Shown piece by piece: positions 31,300 to 40,681 of a stretch of DNA of 64,000 bases. Position 1 is the first letter of the stretch. Every line of letters begins with the position of its first letter. The stretch is taken from positions 930,001 to 994,000 of the forward strand of contig JAFAFE010000006.1 of the NCBI GenBank assembly GCA_023423655.1. The letters run 5' to 3'. Made by a program: the position numbers and the translations under genes. Below the pieces are notes generated by a model. The model was not told where the DNA came from. It searched no databases and saw only the letters and a list, made by a program, of their open reading frames with translations. Source of the stretch: Pseudomonadota bacterium. Lineage in GTDB: Bacteria; Pseudomonadota; Alphaproteobacteria; Sphingomonadales; Sphingomonadaceae.

Positions 31300-31935
31300 G
31301 AAGACTTCACTTTCTTCGAGTTACTTTGCTGCACCCGCGAGGCCCCTGAACCCAAAGGATTCGGTCCAATAGAAAAAGACCCCGGGGGCTGAAAAAGCAG
31401 CTCCGCAAGGCCCTCACACGCAACAGCAATGTTCAAGCTCTATTTATTTTGCGCGGCCCCCTGCGAAAAAACAGGAGCGGGTGACAGAATCATCCAAGGT
31501 CCAAAAGGGCTTCCGGCTGGCGCGCCTATACAGAGGTCAGAAAGCAGCGTCAACCGCCACCATTCTCGCGCCCTCCCTCACCCTTTGCGTGGCATACCGT
31601 TACGGCAAGGGAGAGGGTAAGACGCATCCGTCCCCGATGCCCGGATGCGGGCGGCTCGTGGCGCGCGCGCCCTGCACGCTCTTCTATAACCCGATATTGT
31701 CCAAGTGATTCATCTCAGGCTCATTTCGCTTCGGCTAAAAGGCGTCACAATAATGCAACAGTCCCCCCATAAAGCGAGCCCGCAGCACAAGACTCCGGTT
31801 GGCGAGTCGGGGGGCAAGTGCTACATGAACAAAGAACTTATATGGAGTCGCCCGCGCACGCGATGCTTTCTCTCCGTTTTTATGGCGGGATTTCAAGCAG
31901 ATGCGAATAATGCGTGGAAGCTCCGGAACAGGGAA
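31300..31935. other. str-operon upstream region and intergenic repeat
   Basis: About 640 bases between the divergent rpsL and an outer-membrane protein gene. It should hold the str promoter; a run GCAAAATAAATAGAGCTTGA on the minus strand (31435-31454) is the most promoter-like AT-rich part, but no exact boxes can be fixed. The right half holds an inverted repeat at 31571-31619. Small open frames here are unconvincing. Confidence 0.4.
31571..31619. repeat. Intergenic inverted repeat
   Basis: CCCTCCCTCACCCTTTGC and GGCAAGGGAGAGGGTA form the two arms of an imperfect hairpin. The CTCCC...GGGAG theme resembles the ends of the DUF559-flanking elements, so it may be a decayed member of the same or a similar repeat family. 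Confidence 0.5.
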
Positions 31936-32688
31936 ATGAGTCAGAGGTCGATGAAACGGCTTGGAAGCATATGGACGGCAAAAAGCGCGCTGCTCGCAGC
32001 GACCGCGCTTGTCATGTCGCCCGCCCTTGCTGCCGGTTTCCTCGCCAGCACTGCGGCGCCCAAAGCGCCGCTGACCAGCATCGAAACGCCGATGGGCCGT
32101 TTCACGCCGGTGTCGGGCGATCCGGCGCTGATCCGCCAGCTTCAACAAATTTCCCATTCGTCGCACAGCGATTTCCGCTTCACCCCCGCTATGGCGAGCA
32201 AGGGCACGGAAAATCGCGCACTGACCGTTGTGGTGCGCGCACCTGCCGCGCCGTCCGCGATCAACCGCCACCTCGGCGCGCTGAGCCCGACCTTGGGCGG
32301 CACGGGCGATGCTAAGCCGGTCGCAATTGCGCCGGTCGCTTATAATCTGGGCGCAAAGGTGGGCATGGACCGTTTTGCCGTGACCGACCGCACCAAGCTT
32401 GATCTGGCCGCGATGCCCAAGGTCAAGCCGGTTAGCACACCCGCTGGCAAGCCGTCGCGCCTTGATGCGGTAATGCGCGTCGATTCGGTTGAAAATGCCG
32501 CAACCGACCGCCCGCTCGACGGCGACCGCGCGGTCGAGGTTGATCTCGCCACCAGCTACAAGCTGACGCGTAACCTCAAGGTGACGGCTGGCGTCCGCTA
32601 CAAGCAGGACAATGACCGTCTCCAGCCGATGACCGACACCCGCCGCGATAGCCAGGCGGTCTATATCGGCACGCAGGTCCGTTTCTAA
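31936..32688 (+). CDS. Exported, probable outer-membrane protein of unknown function
   Basis: A 250-residue protein with a signal peptide (SAKSALLAATALVMSPALAA-like, cleaved after ALAA; the frame reads WTAKSALLAATALVMSPALA). The middle is Pro/Ala-rich and disordered-looking. The last ~60 residues alternate hydrophobic and polar residues (VEVDLATSYKLTRNLKVTAG, VRYKQDNDR, AVYIGTQVRF) and end in Phe, the usual C-terminal signal for outer-membrane beta-barrel insertion. ATG 31936 is used; ATG 31951 is also possible. No family is recognised. Confidence 0.65.
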   Translation: MSQRSMKRLGSIWTAKSALLAATALVMSPALAAGFLASTAAPKAPLTSIETPMGRFTPVSGDPALIRQLQQISHSSHSDFRFTPAMASKGTENRALTVVVRAPAAPSAINRHLGALSPTLGGTGDAKPVAIAPVAYNLGAKVGMDRFAVTDRTKLDLAAMPKVKPVSTPAGKPSRLDAVMRVDSVENAATDRPLDGDRAVEVDLATSYKLTRNLKVTAGVRYKQDNDRLQPMTDTRRDSQAVYIGTQVRF

Positions 32689-32751
32689 ACATCTCCGTTT
32701 TATCGGATGACCCACGCCGTGCCCTTGGGTGCGGGCATTGATGGTCGCCAA

Positions 32752-33386
32752 TACCCAGTCAACTGACCCGCGTCTCGATGATTAACGCGATGGCGTTTGG
32801 GGGCAATGGTCCTTTGAAAGCTATTTGAAAACGCCTTTCCGCTCCCACCAAGGATAGCCGGTAAGGCGGTGCATCAACATGCCGTTGACTGAAGCGGCAG
32901 CCTAGTCCCTGAAAATGTTCGCGCGGAGGCGCGGAGGCGCGAAGGGTGGCAATAGGGGATGGTGGGCGATCCATGATTTCTCGCCATTACCGGTTCCGAT
33001 CATCCTCCCGCAGGGAGGATGCTATTTTCCCTAAGTTGGTGGCGGGGCCAAGGCTCACCTCAGCCCCGTCCCCCCTCCGCGTCTTCGCGTCTTCGCGTGA
33101 ATCATTTTTTCTCAAAGGCAGTGTGTGATTTGGTTCACGCAGAGAAGCAGAGATTAAAAAGACGCAGAGGGGGTGCGCCTTAGCCGGATGCAGTGTCTTG
33201 AAAAGAGGAGGGATTGCCAATATTTGCGCCCGTCGGGAGCAGGGCAAATTATAGGAACCATCAATAAGATAGCCGAAGTAGAGATATAGGAAAAAAAGCC
33301 ACACATCCGCACCCCTTTTTTTCTCTGCGCCCTCCCTTCCTCTGCGTCGCTGCGGGAACCAAATAAGCGCAGACCCCTTTCCTACG
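32752..33386. other. Repeat-rich intergenic region
   Basis: About 635 bases without a convincing gene. Related short motifs recur: GCGCGGAGGCGCGGAGGCGC (from 32921), CTCCGCGTCTTCGCGTCTTC (from 33075), CACGCAGAGAAGCAGAGATT (from 33136) and TTCTCTGCGCCCTCCCTTCC with TCTGCGTCGCTGCGGGAACC (33321-33360). They form inverted pairs across the region. A perfect hairpin ATCCTCCC-GCA-GGGAGGAT lies at 33002-33020. This looks like a nest of REP-like elements. Confidence 0.6.
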
Positions 33387-34076
33387 CTATAACAGCGGCG
33401 TTTCTTCGCCAACCATCAGCGCATCAATCGCCGCCCAACCATAAGCTCCATGCTCGACAAGTGCGGCAAAGCGCGCAGGCGTCATGCCGCCCAAGGCAAT
33501 GACCGGCCCTTGTGCTTTTCGTGCCAAGGCAGCAAAGCCTTGCGCGCCCAGCACTCTTGCATCGGGATGCGAGCGGGTCGGATAGACGGGGGACACCAGC
33601 GCTACCGCGCCGCCGCGATTGGCGCGCTCCATTTCGCTGGCATCATGGACCGATTGCGTAACCCCCAGCCCCAAGCGCCGCGCCCGCCGCGCGTCGATGA
33701 CCGCGCGCGGCGATTTGCCGCTCAAATGCACCCCGTTGGCTTGCCATGACAGGGATTTCAATACGCTATCCGTCAGATAAAGAAGGCATCCACGCTTGGC
33801 CTTGCAAAGATGCAAGGCGGCGGCAAACAGCGCCTTTCGTTCAGCCTCCGGCAGCGTATAGTGGCGGAATATCACCCCCGACCCCGGCGGGAGCGCCGCG
33901 ACTGCATCGAGAAACCCTCCCCCCATCCGCTCGTCACTCATCAGCCATAAGCGCGGCAAGGGCATAGGCTGTGCGGCACGGCCGATACGCGCGCGCGCGA
34001 CTCTGGCGCGCCCGAATCTGGCACGCCCAAATCTGGCACGGGGCGACACAGGGCGGAAGGGCTGGCGGGACGGCAT
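33387..34076 (-). CDS. Thiamine-phosphate-synthase/TenI-like protein
   Basis: TIM-barrel protein of the ThiE/TenI family, 229 residues. WLMSDERMGGGFLDAVAALP, CLLYLTDS, ANGVHLSGKSPRAV, LGLGVTQSVHDASEMERA, ALVSPVYPTRSHP and VIALGGMTPARF match the family's phosphate-binding and substrate blocks, but whether it makes thiamine phosphate or is a TenI-like relative is open. ATG 34076 has AGGAAAAGC just upstream and adds an Arg-rich N-terminus (RARFGRARFGRARVARARIG) encoded by a 15-bp tandem repeat. ATG 33965 (MPLPRLWLMSDER) gives the more usual family start. Confidence 0.8.
   Translation of the reverse strand: MPSRQPFRPVSPRARFGRARFGRARVARARIGRAAQPMPLPRLWLMSDERMGGGFLDAVAALPPGSGVIFRHYTLPEAERKALFAAALHLCKAKRGCLLYLTDSVLKSLSWQANGVHLSGKSPRAVIDARRARRLGLGVTQSVHDASEMERANRGGAVALVSPVYPTRSHPDARVLGAQGFAALARKAQGPVIALGGMTPARFAALVEHGAYGWAAIDALMVGEETPLL
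33999..34043 (-). repeat. Three-unit 15-bp tandem repeat
   Basis: Plus-strand units GACTCTGGCGCGCCC, GAATCTGGCACGCCC and AAATCTGGCACGGGG follow each other without gaps. In the longer reading of the minus-strand gene they encode five-residue repeats (RARFG, RARFG, RARVA). If translation starts at 33965 they are instead 5'-untranslated sequence. Confidence 0.7.
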
Positions 34077-34097
34077 TGCTTTTCCTATAGCGCGGCC

Positions 34098-34808
34098 ATG
34101 GAAAAATATGAAACGCCCCGCAAGACCCACGCCGCCCGCGCGCCGCTGGCAACGCTCGCCGACCGTTATGCCGATGTGACGCAGCGCATCGCCAAGGCAG
34201 TGGCCCGCGCCAAACGCGCGCGCGACGATGTTACGCTGATCGCGATTTCCAAAACCTATAACGAGGCCGCCATCCGCCCGCTGCTCGACCTGGGCCATAC
34301 TGTGTTTGGCGAAAATCGCGTGCAGGAGGCGCAGGCCAAATGGCCGGATCTCAAGGCCGATTATCCCCAAGTTGCGCTCCATCTTGTCGGCCAGTTGCAA
34401 TCGAACAAAGCGGAGGACGCGGTCGCTTTATTCGACGCGATTCATTCGGTCGACCGCCCCTCGCTAGTGGATGCGCTCGCTAAAGCGCGCGATAAAGCGG
34501 GCCGCTTGCCCTTATTGTTCGTGCAGGTGAATATTGGTGACGAGCCGCAAAAAGGCGGCTGCGCGATTGCGGACCTTCCCGCTTTGCTCGAACAGGCCAA
34601 GTCCAAGGGTTTGCCGATAGCGGGCCTGATGTGCGTCCCGCCAGTCGGCACCGAGGCCGCTCCTTATTTCGCGCTGCTGCGCAAACGCGCGCATGATCAT
34701 GGTCTTAAGCTGCTCAGCATGGGTATGTCGGACGATTTTGAAACGGCGGTTGAAATCGGCGCGACCCATGTGCGGGTCGGCAGCGCGCTGTTCGGGGCGC
34801 GGGGATAG
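34098..34808 (+). CDS. YggS/PLPBP family PLP-binding homeostasis protein
   Basis: A 236-residue alanine-racemase-fold protein that binds pyridoxal phosphate without known catalysis and buffers cellular B6 and amino-acid pools. The PLP lysine is in LIAISKTYNEAAI, with FGENRVQEAQAKW, LHLVGQLQSNK, GLMCVPPV and the closing LSMGMSDDFETAVEIGATHV (phosphate-binding) and VRVGSALFGAR. It is head-to-head with the ThiE-like gene, with only 21 bases between the outer starts, so their promoters must overlap each other's coding ends. A terminator follows. Confidence 0.9.
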   Translation: MEKYETPRKTHAARAPLATLADRYADVTQRIAKAVARAKRARDDVTLIAISKTYNEAAIRPLLDLGHTVFGENRVQEAQAKWPDLKADYPQVALHLVGQLQSNKAEDAVALFDAIHSVDRPSLVDALAKARDKAGRLPLLFVQVNIGDEPQKGGCAIADLPALLEQAKSKGLPIAGLMCVPPVGTEAAPYFALLRKRAHDHGLKLLSMGMSDDFETAVEIGATHVRVGSALFGARG

Positions 34809-34841
34809 GGCGAACGGTGATAGGGGCAGGCCTCACCCATT

Positions 34842-34878
34842 AAAAAGGCCCCGTTCCCGTGAGGAAACGAGGCCTTTC
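34842..34878. terminator. Bidirectional intrinsic terminator
   Basis: AAAAAGGCCCCGTT - CCCGTGAGGA - AACGAGGCCTTT is a GC-rich stem with A and T runs, between the convergent YggS gene and the TonB receptor gene. Confidence 0.85.
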
Positions 34879-34897
34879 TCCCCCCAAAGGAACCGGT

Positions 34898-37744
34898 TTA
34901 AAATTTACCGCGCAAGGTCACCCCGTATGTGCGCGGTTCGGCAAGGAACATACCGAAAATTTGGCGTCCTCCCGGATATTGCGGGTCGGCAAAGGCGGTA
35001 TTGGCCGCGCCTTCCTGGAAGGGTGCGTTAAACGCGACCTGCGCATAATCCTGATTGAAGATATTCTGTCCCCAGACTTCAACCGCCCAGCGGCCATCCG
35101 GTCCGCGCAGGCCCACGCGCGCATTGGCGACGAAATAGCCGTCCTGCGCTTTTTGCGGGAACAGGTCGGAACCGGTATTATAATCGCTGGTCATGCGGCC
35201 ATCGATATAGAAGAGCGCCGACAGACCGGACGTTCCGACATCGGGCGTCCATGACAGCGAACCGGTCGTAACCAGCTTGGGCGCGTTCGACATCTGGCTG
35301 CCGGGCAATTTGCGTAACGCCTGATTGAGCGGCGCACCATCTTCGGTGCCGACGAGATTCTTCGAATATTTGGTATCCGAATAAGTGAGGCCCAAGCCGA
35401 CGCGAAGGTTGCGCGCGGGCACCAGCGAGGCTTCAAGCTCGACACCTTGCGAGCGCATCCCGTGCTTCACATTATCGGGGCTGCAAGCGCCGCTGGCAGT
35501 CGCGCCCGCATTATAATTGGGCGTGCCCGGGAATTTCGACTGGTCGCGGTCGGCGCCGTTCAGGTCCGCCGAACAGCCGTTCACATTCTGGACGATATAG
35601 ACCGACCCGTCGAACGTGTTGAGCTGGAAATTGGTGAAGTCCTGACGGAAAATCGCCATGTTGAGGCTGAACGGCCCGGTCTGGTATTTCGCGCCAAGTT
35701 CGAACGCATGGACTTTTTCCGGATCGAACTGGAGATGGCCGACCAGTGCCTGCGCTCCGCCCGCTGCGGCAAAAGTGGTGGACGGCACAAAGGTTCCCGG
35801 CGTCGCGCCCGGCACCATCACCACACCTGTCGGCGATTTCAGCGCCGATTTGTCGAGGTTGAACCCACCCGCCTTATAGCCGCGCGAATAGCTGGCATAG
35901 ACCATGAGGTCATCGGTTGCCTTGTAAGACAAGACTGCCGTGCCGGTCCATTGGCTGTCCTTGCGGCTGTCGGCAATCGACACACCGCTAAGTTCGGTGG
36001 TGTTATTGCCCTGACAGGTCAGGCCGATAAGCCCGCCTGCCACCGCCGACAGCGCCGGATTGGTGAGGAATTGGTCCATCGCCTGACGCTGTGCAAGACA
36101 GGCTGTGTTATCATTATTGAACGTCGCGCTAAGCTTTTTCTTCTCGCTCGTATAACGCACGCCCAAGGTCAGATCGAGCTTGTCGGTGATGTGGACAATA
36201 TTATGCGTGAAAAGCGCCCAGTTTTTGCTGTTCTGATGATAAATATCGAGCGTTGTGCCCTTGTCGCGCACCGCATCGAGCCGGTCGATGGCCGCATAAA
36301 TTAACGGCGATGCCGCCCCGAAAGCGGCAGGGCGCGCAGCAAGACAGCCTGCGGCATTGGGATTATACAGCGCCGCAAGTGCGCTTCCCGACACAAGGCG
36401 GCAGGTTGCAAAACGGCCATATTGCGACCCGAACCGCAAATTGTCGGTGAGGTCCAAATCTTCATTGGCATAATAGCCGCCAACGAGCCAATCGAGCCGG
36501 TCGTCAAAGGCCGCCCCTTGCAGGCGCAATTCCTGACTGAAGGTTTCGAATTTGCGTTCGTTATTGCCGTCCGGCGCGCGGTAGAGAATATCGACCGCGC
36601 TATAATCAAGGTCGCCGCCCTGATCGCTCTTATATTTGCGCCAAGCAGTGATCGAGGTCAGCTTTGCGCCGCCCAAATTCCAGTTCAGCTCGCCTGAAAT
36701 GCCCATATCGGTCGTTCTGCCACCATAGCCCCGACCCGGCGACACGTTTATATTGCGGTCATAGCCATTGTGGAACGAGGCGAGCGGCTGACCCAAATCG
36801 CGCAGCACATTGACGATATTATTGCCCAGATCGTTCACCCGCGCAGGATTTGAGCCCGGCTGAACTAACGGGTTCGCCAACTCGTTGAGATTGCCGATAT
36901 AGGGATTGGCGCTGCCATCGACATAGACCGCGCCGCAGCAGCGTTCCTTGCGGTTGGTATAATCGCCGATCAGGCGGAAGCTCACATCATCGGACGGTTC
37001 GAACAATAATTGTCCGCGCACAAAATAGCGGTTGCGGTTATTGACGTCGGCTTTGTTGGTTTCATCCTTGTAGAAGCCGTCGCGCTTCACCCACACGCCG
37101 TCAAGGCGCGCGGCGAGTGTTTCGGTAATCGGGCCGGTAATGCTGCCCGATGCGCGCCACATATCATAATTGCCGTAAGTGAGTTCGGCGGTGCCGCCGA
37201 AGGTGAAGCTCGGCTTTTTGGAAATGATGTGGATAAGGCCCGCCGACGCGTTGCGGCCGAACAAAGTGCCTTGCGGCCCGCGCAATACTTCGACCCGCTC
37301 GATTTCGCCCAGTTCGTTAAGCCCGATGCCTGAACGAGAACGATAAACGCCGTCGATAAATACCGCGACCGAGCTTTCCAGCCCCGGATTGTCGCCAACC
37401 GTGCCGATACCGCGCAGACGCGCCGACCCATTGGCTTCGGAGCCGGTCGAGGAGACGAGCAGCGAAGGCGCGACCTGATTAAGCTGGCGGATGTCATTGG
37501 CGCCCGAATTTTGCAGCGATTCCGCGCTCACCGCCGAAATCGCGAGCGGCACTTCAGACAATTGTTGTGCGCGGCCTTGGGCCACGACGACAATATCCCC
37601 ACCGGCATCGCTTTGCGGTTCGGCCTGCGCAGCCGCAGCCGTCGCTTCCGCAGCATCCTGCGCATAAGCGGGCGCGGACAAGGCCATCAGCCCTGCGGAC
37701 ACCATTAATGTTGACGTGAAAACGCGATTGCGAAAACGCGACAT
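34898..37744 (-). CDS. TonB-dependent outer-membrane receptor
   Basis: Large active-transport barrel, 948 residues. A signal peptide (MVSAGLMALSAPAYA) is followed by the TonB-box-like DIVVVAQGR, a plug domain with IRQLNQVAPSLLV, RLRGIGTVGDNPGLESSVAV and RVEVLRGPQGTLFGRNASAG, and then a barrel of about 22 strands ending GVTLRGKF with the C-terminal Phe. Extracellular loops carry several Cys (ERCCGAVYVDG; CSADLNGADRD). The substrate is unknown; no siderophore or sugar genes are adjacent. Sphingomonads have many such receptors. Confidence 0.93.
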   Translation of the reverse strand: MSRFRNRVFTSTLMVSAGLMALSAPAYAQDAAEATAAAAQAEPQSDAGGDIVVVAQGRAQQLSEVPLAISAVSAESLQNSGANDIRQLNQVAPSLLVSSTGSEANGSARLRGIGTVGDNPGLESSVAVFIDGVYRSRSGIGLNELGEIERVEVLRGPQGTLFGRNASAGLIHIISKKPSFTFGGTAELTYGNYDMWRASGSITGPITETLAARLDGVWVKRDGFYKDETNKADVNNRNRYFVRGQLLFEPSDDVSFRLIGDYTNRKERCCGAVYVDGSANPYIGNLNELANPLVQPGSNPARVNDLGNNIVNVLRDLGQPLASFHNGYDRNINVSPGRGYGGRTTDMGISGELNWNLGGAKLTSITAWRKYKSDQGGDLDYSAVDILYRAPDGNNERKFETFSQELRLQGAAFDDRLDWLVGGYYANEDLDLTDNLRFGSQYGRFATCRLVSGSALAALYNPNAAGCLAARPAAFGAASPLIYAAIDRLDAVRDKGTTLDIYHQNSKNWALFTHNIVHITDKLDLTLGVRYTSEKKKLSATFNNDNTACLAQRQAMDQFLTNPALSAVAGGLIGLTCQGNNTTELSGVSIADSRKDSQWTGTAVLSYKATDDLMVYASYSRGYKAGGFNLDKSALKSPTGVVMVPGATPGTFVPSTTFAAAGGAQALVGHLQFDPEKVHAFELGAKYQTGPFSLNMAIFRQDFTNFQLNTFDGSVYIVQNVNGCSADLNGADRDQSKFPGTPNYNAGATASGACSPDNVKHGMRSQGVELEASLVPARNLRVGLGLTYSDTKYSKNLVGTEDGAPLNQALRKLPGSQMSNAPKLVTTGSLSWTPDVGTSGLSALFYIDGRMTSDYNTGSDLFPQKAQDGYFVANARVGLRGPDGRWAVEVWGQNIFNQDYAQVAFNAPFQEGAANTAFADPQYPGGRQIFGMFLAEPRTYGVTLRGKF

Positions 37745-37868
37745 CCTCTTTCTCCCTGTTCCCGGCCCCGATTATTCAGGTACCGATATCCTCCATAGTG
37801 CTTCTACGGTCAGCCATGTAGCTTTGCTACAATATCAGCAGCAAATCCGCACATTTCTTATAGCTGCG

Positions 37869-38621
37869 TTATTTTTGCCACAGCGAAAGTTGCGCCTTTT
37901 CTTCACTTTCCGCTACGGAAAATGGAAAAGTAACCAATTTGTCGCGTGTCGGGACGAGGGCCTGATAGCCGCGCGGGAATAAAGCGGCGATGGCGTCACT
38001 CGCCACATCAAGCCCGCCGGTGAGCGCGCCGAAAGCGGGAAGGATGAGGCGCGCGCAACTTAACCCGTGTGAGTCGCACCATTCTCCGCGCACGAAACAG
38101 GGGCGCGCTATAATCCGCCCCGCAGCGCGGATGCGCGCCTTGGGGTGATAATGGCCCGACACTTCGCCGCCTTGCGCAAAGGCACCGGCTTCGTGGCGCA
38201 GCAGCAAATCGCCGATGCGTAATTCTTCGGACACCGGGCCCGGTACGCGGGGCCTAAGCCCCGGATCATGATTACCGACAATCCAATGGAGACCATGCCG
38301 GTCGGCCAGCTTATACAGCATAGCGCGCGCGGCTTCGGGCAGGCGCTCCACCCCGTCATCATCATGGAAATTATCGCCTAGGCAGTAAATATGCGCGGCA
38401 TCCAATGTGCGCGCCAGACCGGCGAGCCGTTCCAAGGTCGCCAGAGAATCATAAGGCGGCAACATCTGCCCGCGCACCGCAAACCAGCTTGCCTTTTCAA
38501 AATGGAGGTCGGCAACCAGCAAGGCGCGCGCCTGTGGCCACCATAAGGCGGTTTGCCCGACCACGCTGAAACGCGCACCGGCAAAGGAAAAGCTGCAAAG
38601 GTCCGTATCGACAGACGTCAT
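37869..38621 (-). CDS. pdeM: PdeM-type metallophosphoesterase (DNA-repair associated)
   Basis: Calcineurin-like phosphoesterase of 250 residues resembling PdeM, often encoded near ATP-dependent DNA ligase and Lhr helicase in bacterial DNA-damage clusters. Metal-binding motifs are DLHFEK, CLGDNFHDDDG, VGNHD, the mid His in RHEAG and SGHYHPKAR. ATG 38621 is chosen because the preceding residues of the longer frame do not match the family. No ligase or helicase gene is next door, so the usual context is missing. Nuclease activity is known only for some members. Confidence 0.82.
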   Translation of the reverse strand: MTSVDTDLCSFSFAGARFSVVGQTALWWPQARALLVADLHFEKASWFAVRGQMLPPYDSLATLERLAGLARTLDAAHIYCLGDNFHDDDGVERLPEAARAMLYKLADRHGLHWIVGNHDPGLRPRVPGPVSEELRIGDLLLRHEAGAFAQGGEVSGHYHPKARIRAAGRIIARPCFVRGEWCDSHGLSCARLILPAFGALTGGLDVASDAIAALFPRGYQALVPTRDKLVTFPFSVAESEEKAQLSLWQK

Positions 38622-38717
38622 GACGGCTTCTATGCGGGGAACAAACAGGGAAAACAAGGGCGTTGCGCCCGACACAAAACTCGACTTGGGCCTGAAGCGG
38701 CGCTATGGGCCTGCGCC

Positions 38718-39605
38718 ATGTCCGCACCGTCCGATTACTTTGATGCTGCCTCTGATAACGCCGCGCCGCTTATCGTCGCCGCGCTATACCGTTTCGCGCC
38801 CTTTACCGAACGCGATGCAATTGCCGACAGGTTGAAACAAATGTGCGCCGATGCTGGTATCAAGGGGACTTTACTGGTCGCCGATGAAGGGATTAACGGC
38901 ACGATTGCGGGAAGCCCCGCGGGCATCGCCGCTGTCATCGACCATATCCGCAATTTGCCCGGATGCGCGGACATGGAAGTCAAATATTCGACCGCCGACG
39001 CGCCACCCTTCAAACGGATGAAGGTTCGGCTCAAGAAAGAGATTGTGACGATGGGCGTTGCAGATATTGATCCGGTCGGGGGCGTCGGCACGCACCTAGC
39101 GAGCGCAGAATGGAATGCGCTCATCGCCGACCCCGACACTGTCATTATCGACACGCGCAATGATTATGAGGTGGCCATCGGCAGCTTTGAACGCGCGATC
39201 GACCCCGGTACCCGCTCGTTTCGCGAATTTCCCGGCTGGTTCGACGAATTTTCGCAAAAGCTGGACAATGCCAACCCGCCCAAAATCGCGATGTTCTGCA
39301 CCGGCGGCATACGTTGTGAAAAAGCGACCGCTTATGTGAAGGCCCAAGGCTTTGGTGAGGTTTATCATCTGGACGGCGGCATCCTCAAATATCTGGAAGA
39401 GGTTGCACCCGAACAGAGCCGCTGGACCGGCGAATGTTTTGTGTTTGACGAACGGGTGAGCGTCACCCACGGCGTCGAACAGGGCACCCATATCAGTTGC
39501 AAAGGCTGTGGCCGCGCCCTTCCTCCAGCCGAACTGGCCTCGCCGCCCTATGACCCCGGCATCACCTGCCCGCATTGCGCGCGCGCGGCGCAACCGAGCG
39601 CATAG
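38718..39605 (+). CDS. trhO: tRNA uridine-34 hydroxylase TrhO (rhodanese-related)
   Basis: Oxygen-dependent enzyme converting wobble U34 to 5-hydroxyuridine in tRNA, 295 residues. The N-terminal acylphosphatase-like domain has KGTLLVADEGINGTIAGSPA, then the KEIVTMG block and a rhodanese domain with the catalytic Cys in AMFCTGGIRCEK (read as MFCTGGIRCEK). The C-terminus has paired cysteines (CKGCGRALPP and CPHCARAA), plausible zinc ligands. Its last 58 bases overlap the convergent protease gene. Confidence 0.9.
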   Translation: MSAPSDYFDAASDNAAPLIVAALYRFAPFTERDAIADRLKQMCADAGIKGTLLVADEGINGTIAGSPAGIAAVIDHIRNLPGCADMEVKYSTADAPPFKRMKVRLKKEIVTMGVADIDPVGGVGTHLASAEWNALIADPDTVIIDTRNDYEVAIGSFERAIDPGTRSFREFPGWFDEFSQKLDNANPPKIAMFCTGGIRCEKATAYVKAQGFGEVYHLDGGILKYLEEVAPEQSRWTGECFVFDERVSVTHGVEQGTHISCKGCGRALPPAELASPPYDPGITCPHCARAAQPSA

Positions 39606-40597
39606 CGGGTTTCGCTCGCGCGCAGCACGCCGCCCGGCGTGATGAACCGCACCCGCTTATTGGTAAAATCCACCTCGACCTGCCGGAACGCGCGCAGCGT
39701 ATTCATACCGAGCAGCATGGCGGGTTTTTTATCAAGCTTGAGCGTTGCAAAAGCAGGCGAATCGGCAAAGGCCACCGGCATATCGCCCAGCGATATTTTA
39801 CCGATCTCGACATTTTTGGCCTTCATCACCATGGCCGGAAGCTGTTGTCCCGTCACGCTATACAAGATGGTCGGAATGGGGTTGCGCACCTTATTGCGCT
39901 TTTGCAGTCTCGCGAGCAGCGCGGGGTTGCCGATACTATATTGCGATCCGCTGTCGATCACGACCGTGACCGCGATCCCCTCCACTTCGGCACGCGTGAT
40001 GATGAGGCGGCCTTCGCGGGTCGAGCCGGTGACGATAATTTCGTCATCTTTGACGATGGTTGGCACAGAGCGCCGTTTGGCCCGCTTGATCTGCATCCGG
40101 TGATTGTCAAAGTCGAACAACACCGCTTTGTCTTGCAAACTGTCAATGCCGATCAGCCCGTCCGCCCCCATATGGCGTTCATCCAGCACTGGCGCCACAA
40201 ATTCCGGCACGCGCACATTGGTGAAATCAAGCCCCGCTATCCGTGCCGAGGGCACCGACAAAGTCCCCGCAACTCCCGATATTTTGAGCGGTCCCGCCGA
40301 CGGCAATCTCAATTCGCTTACAAGCTTGTCCGAAATCACCGTCCGTTCGGAGCCGGTATCGACAAGGAACGGCACCGCGCTCCCGTTATTGACGCGCACA
40401 TCCACTGTCATACGGTTGGTGCGATCATAGGCGATCGAGGCTTGATGTTCGGCCTCGTCGTCCGCCAAGGACTGTGCTGGAACGGGCGCGTCCGGCGGGG
40501 AAGGCTGAAGGACAGCCCCGCTTTGCACCTCTTGTCCCGCAACCTGCGGGCTTAAGGTCAGCGATAAGGCCAATGCCGTAACAAGCGCAATCCGCAT
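39548..40597 (-). CDS. Exported two-domain retropepsin-like aspartic protease homologue
   Basis: A 349-residue protein with a signal peptide (MRIALVTALALSLTLSPQVA, then GQ) and two pepsin-like half domains, each with an active-site motif: VPFLVDTGSERTVIS and VTVVIDSGSQYSIGN. Each is followed by the LIGID or LLGMNTLRAF block expected of retropepsin-type folds, so the two halves may form one active site. Substrate unknown; periplasmic location is inferred. The last 58 bases are antisense to the trhO end, giving the Cys-containing tail CAARAQCGQ. Confidence 0.8.
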   Translation of the reverse strand: MRIALVTALALSLTLSPQVAGQEVQSGAVLQPSPPDAPVPAQSLADDEAEHQASIAYDRTNRMTVDVRVNNGSAVPFLVDTGSERTVISDKLVSELRLPSAGPLKISGVAGTLSVPSARIAGLDFTNVRVPEFVAPVLDERHMGADGLIGIDSLQDKAVLFDFDNHRMQIKRAKRRSVPTIVKDDEIIVTGSTREGRLIITRAEVEGIAVTVVIDSGSQYSIGNPALLARLQKRNKVRNPIPTILYSVTGQQLPAMVMKAKNVEIGKISLGDMPVAFADSPAFATLKLDKKPAMLLGMNTLRAFRQVEVDFTNKRVRFITPGGVLRASETRYALGCAARAQCGQVMPGS

Positions 40598-40681
40598 GGC
40601 AGTCTCTCCTCTACCACCATAATTCTGGGCTTATAATACGCCTTATCCGCCTAGGATAAAAGCGGTTTCGCTCGCGTGCCT

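Noticed and set aside
32759..32974. A 71-codon minus-strand frame in the gap after the outer-membrane protein gene
   Set aside because: No ribosome site or recognisable pattern, and it runs into the repeat motif at 32921-32945.
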